DNA from: Mesorhizobium ventifaucium
GTDB lineage: Bacteria > Pseudomonadota > Alphaproteobacteria > Rhizobiales > Rhizobiaceae
Direction: 5' to 3'
DNA length: 64,000 nt
Assembly (NCBI RefSeq): GCF_935822925.1
Contig: NZ_CAKXZS010000034.1
Coordinates: 1 to 64,000 of the forward strand
The translations under genes and the position numbers were made by a program. The notes beneath the pieces are model-generated. The model saw only the letters and a program-made list of their open reading frames with translations, had not been told where the DNA came from and ran no database searches. Within the stretch, counting starts at the first letter, position 1. Every line of letters starts with the position of its first letter. Shown here piece after piece: positions 15,932 through 24,753 of the stretch.

Positions 15932-18900
15932 TCACATTTTGACGAGTTTGCCTAGGCGGAGCTGGGTCGCGGCCGCGGCGACCACGTTTCCCTTCAGCTC
16001 GTAGAGATGCAGCGCTCCGGACACAGCGGCGACCGCCTCGTCGCCGAGGCGGGCGGCCTCGAGCACGTGCGACAGGTCGACCAGCGCATCCGCCCGGTCG
16101 TTGACGAAGTCGGTCGCTTCGGCGATCGTCACTGCTTCGCGCGCGAGCGCCTCCGCCGCCCGGAGCTCTGCCCGCCGCGCATGCACGCGTGCGCGCACGC
16201 GGCGCCAACGGACCTGCGTCACCAGGTCTCCGCTTGCAGCCAGCTGGGCGCTGAGTTTAGCAAAGTCCTCGGCCTCTTCGTCGCGTCCCTGTTCGAGGAT
16301 CACCACGGCGAGGGACGCGGCCATCGTCGAACGGAACGCGCGCTCGCCCATCTCCTCAAGCGCGTGATACGCCGCGCGCGCGCTCCTCTCGGCCGCAGCA
16401 GGGTTCCCGGCGAGCAGCTCGATGACGGCCTCGTGCTCTGAGGACGCCACGTAGAGCGTAAGGCCGAGGTCGGCGTAGGTGGCGTTGCTCGTCGCGATCA
16501 GCTCGCGGGCAATCGCGAAGCGGCCGACAATCGCGTTGAGGCACGCGAGCTGGCGGAGGATCGCTGCCTCGGACTCGGGGCTTTCGCCCACCTGCACGCG
16601 CATCGCCTCGCAACGGCGGATGCCTTCGGCTGCCGGGGTGGGCCCGAACCACAAGGAGGAAGCGATCCACGTGAGGATTTCGTAGTACTCATGCCAATCC
16701 CCCGCACGTCGCGCGTGATCAGCAGCTTGCTCCCAAGCTGCAATGGCGGCCTCGCCGCGAGCTGCGGTGAAGGATAGCCAGGCCTCGAGCCGCCGTGCGC
16801 GGCAGAGGCCGAGGTCGTCCCCGAGGCGCTCGAAGACCGGGATCACCGCAGCTGCCGCGCGTGCCGCCTCCTCCAGCCCGCCCTCTTCGCCGTGGAAGAT
16901 CCGGAGGAACTGCCGCTGAACGAGCACATGCGCTGCCAAGCGCTGGTCGTCAGCGGCAGCGGCCAAGCGCTCCGCGTCGTCCAGCGCGCGCCCGGCGTCG
17001 TCCAGCCGGCCGCTTTCGATCAGCGCGCCGCTCAACTCGGCGAGCAGCGCGATCCGCCGTGTGTCATCGGTGGGAAGCAGCCGGGAAACCCTCTCAAGCA
17101 GGCTGATCGCCGCCGGCAGGTCGCTGCGGACAAGCGCCCGCCGCCCGGCTGCCTCGAGCCGTTCGCACGCCCGGGCGGCAAGCGAGGCCGCGCGCACGTC
17201 GCGCGGACCGAGCGCGACACGGTACTGAAAGGCCTGCTCGAGGTGATAGCCGACAATCTCCTCAAACTCGCGTAGCCGGTCCGCGGCCGCTAGCTCGAGC
17301 CAGGCGGCGAAGCGCTCGTGCAGGTCGGCGCGCGCATTCTTCGGCAGGGAGCGATACGCGGCGTCGCGGATCAGGACGTGACGGAAGCGATAGGCCTTCT
17401 CGCCGGCGAACAACGGCGCCTCCGGGCGGATCAGGTCCCGGCGGACGAGCGCGAGCAAACCGTCCTCGAATGTGTCGAGCACCGGGCAGGCGAGCTCGCT
17501 GACGGCGCTCCGATGGAATACTGAGCCCTCGACCGCTGCGGCCGTCAGGATGGCGCGCTCGACGGACGGGAGGCCCTCGAGACGGGCAGCGAGAAGCGCG
17601 TTGATAGTCGAGGGGACGGGCAGCTCAACGAGGTCCGACGCGGCGACCCAGCTGTCGGGCGCCTGCCTGAGCAACGCGTCGTCGACGAGCATCGCCACGA
17701 GTTCCTCAGCGAAGAGCGCATTGCCTTCGGCCGCGCTCGCGATCCTCGACTCGGCAGCGGGCGGCAGCGGCGCGTGGCCAAGCAGGTTGGAGATCAGCTC
17801 GCGGCATTCCGCGTCGCTGAGCCGCTCGAGGACGATCGACGTCGCGTTGCGTTTGCCGGCCCCCCAGCCAGGACGCGAGTCGAAGAGCTCCGGCCGCGCG
17901 ATGCAGATGAGCAGGATCGGGAAATCGCGTGAGAAGTCGGCGACGTGCTCGACTAAGTCGAGGAATGTCGACTCGGCCCAATGGACGTCGTCCACCACAA
18001 CGACGAGCGGCCCCGCTCGCGCGAGCGCCTCAAACAGCCTCCGGACGGCCCAGGCGGTCTCCTCGGTCGTCCCTTGTCCCGCGCCGCCAAGCCCGAGCGC
18101 CCCGGTCACACGCTCGGCAATCAGCCGCGCCTTCTCGTCGCCTGCGAGCCGCGCCTCGACCACCGCTGCGAGTTGCTTGCCGGAGTCCGGTCCCTCCGCG
18201 CGGGTAAGCTCCCGGACGATCTCGGCCAGCGGCCAATAGGTGATGCCCTCGCCATAGGGCAGACAGCGGCCGTGCAGGACTGTGACATCCTCGGCAAGGC
18301 CGCTCGTGAACTCCCGTACGAGCCGCGACTTTCCCACACCCGCGTCGGCGAGAATGGTGACCAGGTGGCAGGTCCTATCGCCGACCGCATTGCGGAAGAC
18401 GGTCTCAAGCAAGGCTCGTTGGCGTTCGCGCCCGACGAAAGGCGAGTCGAAGCGGCGCGCAACGCCGGGGGCGTGGGCGAGGACTTCTAACACGGCGAGG
18501 GCGCGGATGGTCGCGCCGCGCTTGAGTGCGCGCGGCCCGCTCGGCTCGACGACGACCGCATCGCGCACGAGCTTGTGCGTCGGCTCCCCTATCAGGATCT
18601 CATTCGCCGTCGCTGCCTCCTCAAGGCGCTTCGCGACAATGACGGCCTCTCCGGCGACTGACAAGTATCCCTGCGTTTGGTCGCCGGCGATGACCTCGCC
18701 GGTGTTGATGCCGGTTCGGTTCATAAGGCGGACGCCCCAACCGGCTTCGAGCTCGTGGTTAAGGATGGCAAGTTTTTCGCGCATCTCCACCGCTGCCCGC
18801 ACCGCGCGCAGCGCGTCGTCTTCGTGGACGAACGGCATGCCGAACACAGCCATGATCGCGTCCCCGATATAGTTGTTCACGATTCCGCCGTGCCGTTGAA

Positions 18901-19132
18901 CGACGGCGCTCAACTCGCCGAAGTACCGGGAGAGCAGGTTCCGGAGCGCTTCGGGATCGAGGGAGAGGCTAAGCCGCGAGGAATCGACGATGTCGGCGAA
19001 GAGGATGGTGACCGTCTTGCGGGCGTCCGGCCCGGGCTCCCGCGCGGCCGGCGCTGCCGGCTTAGCTGGAACCGAGGAAGCCACCTTAGGCCTCCGCTTC
19101 GGGTTCGGCCGGAGATGGTTATCCGATGACAT
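15932..19132 (-). CDS. Cyclase-domain/AAA-ATPase/TPR signalling protein
   Basis: Large 1066-residue protein: a class III cyclase-like domain (about 38-215), a STAND-type ATPase with Walker A ADAGVGKS (262-269) and Walker B VVVVDDVHWAES, then a long alpha-helical TPR-like region. Both metal Asp positions are present, in FADIVDSS (D47) and IGDAIM (D91). However the segment normally G-D-T-V-N-x-A-A-R reads GEAVIVAKR (161-169), so the substrate Asp is Glu and the transition-state Asn is Ile; catalysis is doubtful. ATG 19132 gives a natural N-terminus. The very high GC and Arg/Ala-rich content resemble actinobacterial homologues, which hints at transfer. Role: probably a nucleotide-sensing regulator with no recognised partner. 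Confidence 0.85.
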   Translation of the reverse strand: MSSDNHLRPNPKRRPKVASSVPAKPAAPAAREPGPDARKTVTILFADIVDSSRLSLSLDPEALRNLLSRYFGELSAVVQRHGGIVNNYIGDAIMAVFGMPFVHEDDALRAVRAAVEMREKLAILNHELEAGWGVRLMNRTGINTGEVIAGDQTQGYLSVAGEAVIVAKRLEEAATANEILIGEPTHKLVRDAVVVEPSGPRALKRGATIRALAVLEVLAHAPGVARRFDSPFVGRERQRALLETVFRNAVGDRTCHLVTILADAGVGKSRLVREFTSGLAEDVTVLHGRCLPYGEGITYWPLAEIVRELTRAEGPDSGKQLAAVVEARLAGDEKARLIAERVTGALGLGGAGQGTTEETAWAVRRLFEALARAGPLVVVVDDVHWAESTFLDLVEHVADFSRDFPILLICIARPELFDSRPGWGAGKRNATSIVLERLSDAECRELISNLLGHAPLPPAAESRIASAAEGNALFAEELVAMLVDDALLRQAPDSWVAASDLVELPVPSTINALLAARLEGLPSVERAILTAAAVEGSVFHRSAVSELACPVLDTFEDGLLALVRRDLIRPEAPLFAGEKAYRFRHVLIRDAAYRSLPKNARADLHERFAAWLELAAADRLREFEEIVGYHLEQAFQYRVALGPRDVRAASLAARACERLEAAGRRALVRSDLPAAISLLERVSRLLPTDDTRRIALLAELSGALIESGRLDDAGRALDDAERLAAAADDQRLAAHVLVQRQFLRIFHGEEGGLEEAARAAAAVIPVFERLGDDLGLCRARRLEAWLSFTAARGEAAIAAWEQAADHARRAGDWHEYYEILTWIASSLWFGPTPAAEGIRRCEAMRVQVGESPESEAAILRQLACLNAIVGRFAIARELIATSNATYADLGLTLYVASSEHEAVIELLAGNPAAAERSARAAYHALEEMGERAFRSTMAASLAVVILEQGRDEEAEDFAKLSAQLAASGDLVTQVRWRRVRARVHARRAELRAAEALAREAVTIAEATDFVNDRADALVDLSHVLEAARLGDEAVAAVSGALHLYELKGNVVAAAATQLRLGKLVKM

Positions 19133-19450
19133 GGCACGGCTCCGTGTCTTAGCCTCCCCACGCCGCTGACCAGTTGCGGATTGTCATGGGTGCTGCTTTC
19201 ACGATACAGCCGCTTCTCAACAAGAACAAAGCGGTTTCCTCGCCGGTCAAAACTCCCGCACTTCTTCCAAAGATACCTTTTGGGCTATCTGCGGGGCTTT
19301 AGTTGGCTTCTCCCTCATAGGTGGAAGAACCGGCTGCAAACTTGCCGAGCGGTCCGTCCGCAGAAAGCGATACCCGCACTATTAGGAATAACCACCGGGC
19401 AGGGCGAGCCTGTCAGAGGGGCAGCTATGAAAAGTGATAGGGTCTCTCCG
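19133..19450. other. Gene-free stretch
   Basis: No coding potential, repeat or RNA was recognised. Composition is less GC-rich than the flanking genes. It separates the upstream end of the cyclase/ATPase gene from the downstream end of the LuxR gene. Confidence 0.4.
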
Positions 19451-20212
19451 TCAGTTGTCGAGCAGGCGGAAATGCGCGGCGCGAACGACGGCCTGCGTGC
19501 GGTTCCTGGCGCCCAGCTTCCTGGCGGCGGCGGTGAGGTGCATGACGACCGTAGGAATCGAGCGCCCGATGACGCGCGAGATCTCATTGGCAGAGAGGCC
19601 ATGTGCCGAATGGCGGAGACACTCGCGCTCGCGCTCAGTCAAGGACGGCAGGAGCGGACTGAGAGCCGATCGGTCGTAGAGGGCGTAGGCCGTGTCGTGG
19701 AAGACATGCGCCAGCAAGCTAAAGCGCGCGATGGTTCCCGCATCCCGATCTACCATCTCGTCCGCGCCGAGGCGGATGCCGGTAACCGTGGCATAGCCGC
19801 CGCGCGGCATGTGGATAGGGATCGTGACGCCGCTAGTGAGGTCGCGCTCGCGCAGATAGCGCGCGACGGGTTCCGTAGTCTCGTCGAGGAGCGCGCCTAT
19901 CTCGGTGTCGATCTCCTTGTTGTAGCTCCAGGCGAAGGGGGTGGAGCTGCGCGCCGCCACGATCTGCACTGGATCGATGCGGAAGTAACCTCGATCGCAC
20001 CAATAGTCGCGCATGTCGTCATCGATGTTACGCAGCTTGAGCATCGACGGGATCATGATAGCGCCGTCGAGATCGTACGGGATGGGCGTGTAGTCGTAGA
20101 CCAGCGCGTCGTAGCCTAGGCCGGACAGGGCGGCGAACGCCTCGTCGATGCATTCGTCCAAGGTGCCATGGCGAGTGAAACGCCGCCTGATCGTTGTAAT
20201 TTCGTCCAGCAT
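19451..20212 (-). CDS. LuxR-family solo regulator, plant-responsive (PipR/OryR) type
   Basis: A 253-residue LuxR-type protein with an autoinducer-binding domain (about 15-165) and a C-terminal helix-turn-helix (LTERERECLRHSAHGLSANE, then ISRVIGRS). Aligned on the invariant Asp-Pro (D80-P81) and Trp95 (70, 71 and 85 in TraR), the ligand-pocket residues are Met67 and Trp71 where AHL receptors have Trp57 and Tyr61. These two changes mark the plant-associated LuxR solos. No luxI-type gene is in the window. It is divergent from an iminopeptidase-like gene and peptide ABC transporter, the arrangement known for PipR. It probably activates that operon in response to a plant-derived compound. Confidence 0.92.
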   Translation of the reverse strand: MLDEITTIRRRFTRHGTLDECIDEAFAALSGLGYDALVYDYTPIPYDLDGAIMIPSMLKLRNIDDDMRDYWCDRGYFRIDPVQIVAARSSTPFAWSYNKEIDTEIGALLDETTEPVARYLRERDLTSGVTIPIHMPRGGYATVTGIRLGADEMVDRDAGTIARFSLLAHVFHDTAYALYDRSALSPLLPSLTERERECLRHSAHGLSANEISRVIGRSIPTVVMHLTAAARKLGARNRTQAVVRAAHFRLLDN

Positions 20213-20324
20213 GAGCTCTTCCGCCTACATCCCGGACCACCCTATCACTTCTTATAGCTGACGCACTCCCAACGTTTCGCTTAATATATGAGCATGCCTA
20301 AAATCTGTGCATTCGGAGCGTATC

Positions 20325-21215
20325 ATGTGGCGTGAGATGGCGGCCGACGATCGCATCGAGGTAAATGTCGACGGCTTTAAGGTCGTCGCCTACAGCTTCG
20401 GCTCCAGCACCGAGACGGTGTTCTGCCTCAACGGCGGGCCTGGCCTGGCCTGCGACTACCTTCGCGAATCGCACTCCTGCCTGGTAGACCAGGGATACAG
20501 GGTCGTGGCGTTCGACCAGCTTGGCACCGGCGCCTCCGACCGGCCGACGGACACCTCGCTCTGGACTATCGCGCGCTACGTCGAGGAGACCGAGACGGTT
20601 CGCAAGACGCTGGGACTCGGCAATGTACACATGCTGGGTCATTCCTGGGGCGGCTGGCTGGCGATCGAATATGCGCTTGCCTACCAGGAGAACCTGCAGA
20701 CGTTGATCCTCGAGGATACCGTCGCCGACATGCCGCATCTTGTTCTGGAACTGGAACGTCTGCGCGCCTCGCTGGGACCCGAGACCGTATCGATGATGCA
20801 GAAGCACGAGGCGCAGGGAACCTACGATCATCCGGAATACATGGCGGCGGTGACGATCCTCAACTACCGCCATGTCTGCCGCCTGCCCGAATGGCCGGCG
20901 CCGGTGCGCCGCTCGCTCGACGACTGGAACATGGGACCCTACGCGACCATGCAAGGTCCGAACGAGTTTCTCTACATCGGCAATCTCAAGGACTGGAACC
21001 GGGTGCCCGACCTGCCCAGGATCAAGGTGCCGGTGCTGATCACGCATGGCGAGCACGACGAACTGACACCAGCCTGTGGTCTGCGCATGAAGCTTGACCT
21101 GCCGCAGTCGGAGTTGCACATCATCCCGAATGCGAGTCACATGCCCTTCTACGAGAACCCAGCTGCATACTATCCGATCCTTTTAGGGTTCCTCTCGCGC
21201 AACAAGGCAGGCTGA
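20325..21215 (+). CDS. Proline iminopeptidase-like alpha/beta hydrolase (PipA-type)
   Basis: Serine peptidase-like alpha/beta hydrolase of family S33, 296 residues. The oxyanion motif is LNGGPGLACD (residues 35-44), the nucleophile Ser107 is in LGHSWGGW, the acid Asp is in THGEHDELTP and the catalytic His in NASHMPFYEN. Proline iminopeptidases remove N-terminal Pro; PipA-type members process small amide compounds. ATG 20325 has GGAG six bases upstream, so it is preferred to GTG 20307. No signal peptide is present, so it acts in the cytoplasm on imported substrate. It is the first gene of a run with the peptide ABC transporter and is divergent from the LuxR solo that probably activates it. Confidence 0.9.
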   Translation: MWREMAADDRIEVNVDGFKVVAYSFGSSTETVFCLNGGPGLACDYLRESHSCLVDQGYRVVAFDQLGTGASDRPTDTSLWTIARYVEETETVRKTLGLGNVHMLGHSWGGWLAIEYALAYQENLQTLILEDTVADMPHLVLELERLRASLGPETVSMMQKHEAQGTYDHPEYMAAVTILNYRHVCRLPEWPAPVRRSLDDWNMGPYATMQGPNEFLYIGNLKDWNRVPDLPRIKVPVLITHGEHDELTPACGLRMKLDLPQSELHIIPNASHMPFYENPAAYYPILLGFLSRNKAG

Positions 21216-21266
21216 TGCAGGCGGAATGCAGGGGAAAGGGAGCGGACGGGGAAACACCTCAGGGCC

Positions 21267-22205
21267 ATGCACCGCTATAAGTTCGTTCTATACCGTCCGC
21301 TTCAGTTCCTGCCGGTGCTGTTCGGCATCAGCGTGATCACGTTCATCCTTGTCCGGCTGATCCCCGGCGACCCCGCTCGCGTTCTGCTCGGTACCCGCGC
21401 CACCCCCGAAGCGATCGCCCGCGTCCGCGCGCAGTACGGCCTCGATGAGCCCATGCTCGCCCAGTATTTCTACTTCCTGCGCAACCTCGCGGACGGCGAG
21501 ATGGGGCGCTCGATCCTCTACAAGATCGATGTGCTGAAGCTGATCGCCACGCGCATCGAGCCCACTCTGACGCTGGTGCTTTGCAGCGTTGTGCTGTCGG
21601 TATTGATCGCCGTGCCGGTGGCGGCGATCGCGGCGCGCAATCAGGGCAGGCTGGCCGACCAAGTTATCCGCATCGTTTCCACCTTCGGCATCGGCTTCCC
21701 GCCCTTCTGGCTCGGCCTGATGCTGATCATCCTGTTCAGCGTCGAACTCGCCATTCTCCCGGTGTCCGGTTACGGCAACACGCTTTCTGAAAAGCTTGCA
21801 CATCTCGTGCTGCCGAGCCTCACTGTCTCGCTGTCGCTGTCGACCGTTCTGGCGCGCAGCTTGCGTGCGGCGATGGTCGAAGGCTTGAAGTCCGACGTGG
21901 CGACTGCCGCGCGCGCGCGCGGCATGCCGGAGAGCATCGTGTTCTGGCGCCACGTGCTGCCAAATTCGTTGGTGCCGACCGTCAACCTTCTCGCCGTAAA
22001 CATAGGTTGGCTGCTAGGCGGCACCGTCGTGGTGGAGACCGTTTTCGCGCTGCCCGGCATGGGCCAGCTGCTGGTGCGCGCCATCTTCTCGCGCGACTAC
22101 ATGGTCGTGCAGGGCGTGGCCATGGTCTTCGCCTGCGCCACCGTGCTGATCAACTTCCTGGCTGACATCGTCACGGTGGCTCTCGATCCGAGGGTGAAGC
22201 TGTGA
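21267..22205 (+). CDS. Peptide-type ABC transporter permease (DppB-like)
   Basis: Inner-membrane permease of 312 residues, first of the two channel subunits of a dipeptide/oligopeptide importer. The N-terminus (PVLFGISVITFILVRLIPGD) is the typical first membrane helix and R-L-I-P-G-D-P motif of DppB/OppB. Six hydrophobic segments are visible. The EAA loop AARARGMPESIVFWRHVLPN marks the contact site with the ATPase. It overlaps the second permease by four bases (GTGA) and lies 51 bases after the iminopeptidase gene. Likely expressed with the whole sensing/import unit. Confidence 0.93.
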   Translation: MHRYKFVLYRPLQFLPVLFGISVITFILVRLIPGDPARVLLGTRATPEAIARVRAQYGLDEPMLAQYFYFLRNLADGEMGRSILYKIDVLKLIATRIEPTLTLVLCSVVLSVLIAVPVAAIAARNQGRLADQVIRIVSTFGIGFPPFWLGLMLIILFSVELAILPVSGYGNTLSEKLAHLVLPSLTVSLSLSTVLARSLRAAMVEGLKSDVATAARARGMPESIVFWRHVLPNSLVPTVNLLAVNIGWLLGGTVVVETVFALPGMGQLLVRAIFSRDYMVVQGVAMVFACATVLINFLADIVTVALDPRVKL

Positions 22206-23050
22206 GCGAGCCCTTGGCCGCGCCCGCGCTCGGCAGGAAGGGCCGCTTTCGCCGCCGCGGTACGCTGGCGGCCGGCGTCTTCCTGCTTGGGGCGTTCGTC
22301 GTCCTCGCGCTCGGCGCGCCGCTGATCGCGCCCTACGATCCGATCGCCCAGGACGCGACAGCACGGCTCCAGGGGCCGTCCTGGCTGCACCCGTTCGGGA
22401 CCGACAATTTCGGCCGCGACATCCTCTCGCGCGTCATCTGGGGCACGCGCATCGACCTCAAGATCGCCGTCATCGGCGTTATCTTTCCCTTTCTCATCGG
22501 CACCACGGTGGGCACGGTAGCCGGGTTCTTCGGCGGGATAGTCGACGCCATCTTCATGCGGCTGGTCGACGTCATCTTGGCCTTCCCGTTCTTGGTATTG
22601 ATGCTGTCGATCATTGCGATCCTCGGGCCTGGCCTGGCCAGTTTTTACATCGCCATGGCCCTCGTCGGCTGGGTTTCCTACGCGCGGCTCATCCGCGCCC
22701 AGATGCTCGTGCTCAAGAACCACGACTACGCGGTTGCGGCGGTCAGCCTCGGCTTCAGCCGCATGCGCATCATGTTCCGTCACCTCCTGCCCAATGCCGC
22801 TGCCGGCTCGGTCGTCTTCGCGATGTCCGACGCGGTCCTCGTCCTGCTGAGTGGCGCGGCCATTAGCTATCTCGGGCTGGGCGTGCAGCCGCCAGTCGCG
22901 GAGTGGGGCGTGATGGTGGCGGAAGGCCAAGCCTTCGTCACCACCGCCTGGTGGATTACACTGTTCCCGGGGCTTGCGATCGTGACGCTCGCCTTCGCCT
23001 TCAGCATGATCGGCGACGGGCTGGCCGATTTGTTCGGGGTTCACGAGTGA
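22202..23050 (+). CDS. Peptide-type ABC transporter permease (DppC-like)
   Basis: Second channel subunit, 282 residues, with an N-terminal cytoplasmic tail, a membrane helix near 20-40, the DppC hallmark HPFGTDNFGRDILSRVIWGT and five more hydrophobic segments. The EAA loop reads VSLGFSRMRIMFRHLLPNAA. The GTG start overlaps the DppB-like stop, and its own stop overlaps the ATPase GTG start (both GTGA), so the three genes are translationally coupled. The product forms a heterodimeric channel with the preceding permease in the inner membrane. Confidence 0.93.
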   Translation: MSEPLAAPALGRKGRFRRRGTLAAGVFLLGAFVVLALGAPLIAPYDPIAQDATARLQGPSWLHPFGTDNFGRDILSRVIWGTRIDLKIAVIGVIFPFLIGTTVGTVAGFFGGIVDAIFMRLVDVILAFPFLVLMLSIIAILGPGLASFYIAMALVGWVSYARLIRAQMLVLKNHDYAVAAVSLGFSRMRIMFRHLLPNAAAGSVVFAMSDAVLVLLSGAAISYLGLGVQPPVAEWGVMVAEGQAFVTTAWWITLFPGLAIVTLAFAFSMIGDGLADLFGVHE

Positions 23051-24723
23051 TCGCGGCGCTGCTCAAGGTCACCGACCTGACGGTCGTCCATGACGGTGAC
23101 GGCGGGGAGCGTACCCTGCTTGATGCCGTGTCGCTTGATCTCGCCCCGGGAGAAGTGCTCGGGCTGGTCGGCGAGAGCGGGTCGGGCAAGAGCCTGCTCT
23201 GCCGCTCACTCGTTAGGCTGCTGCCATCGAGCCGGCTCAGGATCAGCGGCGGCTCGATCACACTTTCCGGGCGTGAGCTGACGACCGCGCCGGAAGCCGA
23301 GATGCTCGCGGTGCGCGGCGGTGAAATCGGCATGATCTTTCAGAATCCGAGCAGCCATCTCGACCCGGTCATGAGGATCGGCGACCAGATCACCGAGGGC
23401 ATCCGCTTTCACCAGCGGCTGGACGCCAAGGCGGCGCGCGCCGCGGCGGTGGATATCCTCGCCCAGGTCGGGTTTCCGGATCCGGCTCGGCAATACGACA
23501 GCTACCCGCACGAATTCTCCGGCGGCATGCGCCAGCGCGCCATGATCGGCGCGGCGCTGTCGAGCAATCCCAGGATCCTGATCGCCGACGAGCCGACGAC
23601 GGCACTCGACGTGACGATACAGGCGCAGATCCTGCGGCTTCTGATGGACATCCGTGCCAGGCGTGGACTCTCGGTGATCCTGGTCACCCACGATCTCGGC
23701 ATCGTCGCCCAAGTCTGCGACCGCATCGCGGTGATGTGGCAAGGTCGACTGGTGGAGATTGGAGAGAAGCGCGGTCTGCTTGCGGCGCCGGCGCATGCCT
23801 ACACCCGTTCGCTGATCGCCAGTCATCCTTCGCTGCCGGAGGAGGACATGCCGGCAAAGGCTGAGAAGCTCCGGACACCCGGAGCGGTGCCGGTGGTCGA
23901 CATCGAGAAGCTGCACGTGCGCTTCGCCACGGGCGGCCTGTTCCGGCGAGGCGCGGTTGATGCCGTCAATGGGGTCACACTCCGTGTCATGCCGGGCGAA
24001 ACGGTCGGCATTGTGGGCGAATCCGGAAGCGGCAAGAGCACTCTGGCGCGCGCCGTCCTTGGACTTACGCCGGTCTCGTCAGGCACGATACGGTTCGATG
24101 GTACGGACATCGCATCGGGTCGCGCAGTCCTCGGCATGCTGCGACGTCAAACCGCCATGGTTTTCCAGGACCCCTACAACGCCCTCAATCCTCATCTTAC
24201 CGTTGGCAAGATGCTGGCGGAGGTCCTGCGGGTACAGGGCAAGATCGAGACCGCGCAAATTCCGGCACGCTGCGGCGAACTGCTCGACCTGGTCGGCTTG
24301 GGGCGCGCGTTCCTCGACCGCAAGCCGCGCTCGATGAGCGGCGGCCAATGCCAGCGGGCCGGCATAGCTCGCGCGCTCGCCGTCGACCCGAAACTTATCA
24401 TTGCGGACGAGTGCGTGGCCGCCCTCGACGTCACCATCCAGGCGCAGATCGTGGAGTTGTTCCGCGAACTGGTGGAACGTATGTCGCTCACGCTGATATT
24501 TATCGCCCACGATCTCGCAATCGTTCGCAATCTCTGCCAGCGTGTTGTGGTGATGCACCGCGGCGTGATCGTCGAGGAAGGTCGGTCGGAGGAAGTGTTC
24601 TCCCGGCCGAAGCATGCCTACACCGCCGCGCTGATTGCCGCCGTTCCGCATATCGATCCGGACAAGCCGCTGCTTGCTCCCTCGAAGATGGCGACCCCGC
24701 AGGCCTACGGGGTCGCAAACTGA
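23047..24723 (+). CDS. Fused dual ATP-binding subunit of peptide ABC transporter (DppD-DppF type)
   Basis: A single 558-residue polypeptide carrying both ATPase domains that are separate DppD and DppF proteins in many bacteria. Domain 1 has Walker A GESGSGKS, signature FSGGMRQR and Walker B ILIADEPTTALD. Domain 2 (from about residue 285) has GESGSGKS, MSGGQCQR and LIIADECVAALD. In the last motif the usual Pro-Thr is Cys-Val, but the catalytic Glu is kept. The GTG start at 23047 overlaps the upstream permease stop; earlier in-frame codons lie inside that gene. It energises import of the ligand bound by the downstream solute-binding protein. Confidence 0.92.
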   Translation: MIAALLKVTDLTVVHDGDGGERTLLDAVSLDLAPGEVLGLVGESGSGKSLLCRSLVRLLPSSRLRISGGSITLSGRELTTAPEAEMLAVRGGEIGMIFQNPSSHLDPVMRIGDQITEGIRFHQRLDAKAARAAAVDILAQVGFPDPARQYDSYPHEFSGGMRQRAMIGAALSSNPRILIADEPTTALDVTIQAQILRLLMDIRARRGLSVILVTHDLGIVAQVCDRIAVMWQGRLVEIGEKRGLLAAPAHAYTRSLIASHPSLPEEDMPAKAEKLRTPGAVPVVDIEKLHVRFATGGLFRRGAVDAVNGVTLRVMPGETVGIVGESGSGKSTLARAVLGLTPVSSGTIRFDGTDIASGRAVLGMLRRQTAMVFQDPYNALNPHLTVGKMLAEVLRVQGKIETAQIPARCGELLDLVGLGRAFLDRKPRSMSGGQCQRAGIARALAVDPKLIIADECVAALDVTIQAQIVELFRELVERMSLTLIFIAHDLAIVRNLCQRVVVMHRGVIVEEGRSEEVFSRPKHAYTAALIAAVPHIDPDKPLLAPSKMATPQAYGVAN

Positions 24724-24753
24724 AACCAAAGGCAAACCAGAAGGGGAATACCG

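Noticed and set aside
19133-19450. Possible lux-type box near the LuxR gene
   Set aside because: This stretch is downstream of the LuxR gene and no dyad of lux-box length was found; the divergent gap at 20213-20324 also shows no clear box.
22097-23044. Long minus-strand frame inside the DppC-like permease
   Set aside because: It lies wholly antisense to a coupled permease gene, is charged and repetitive (Glu/His/Arg-rich) and has no ribosome-binding site.
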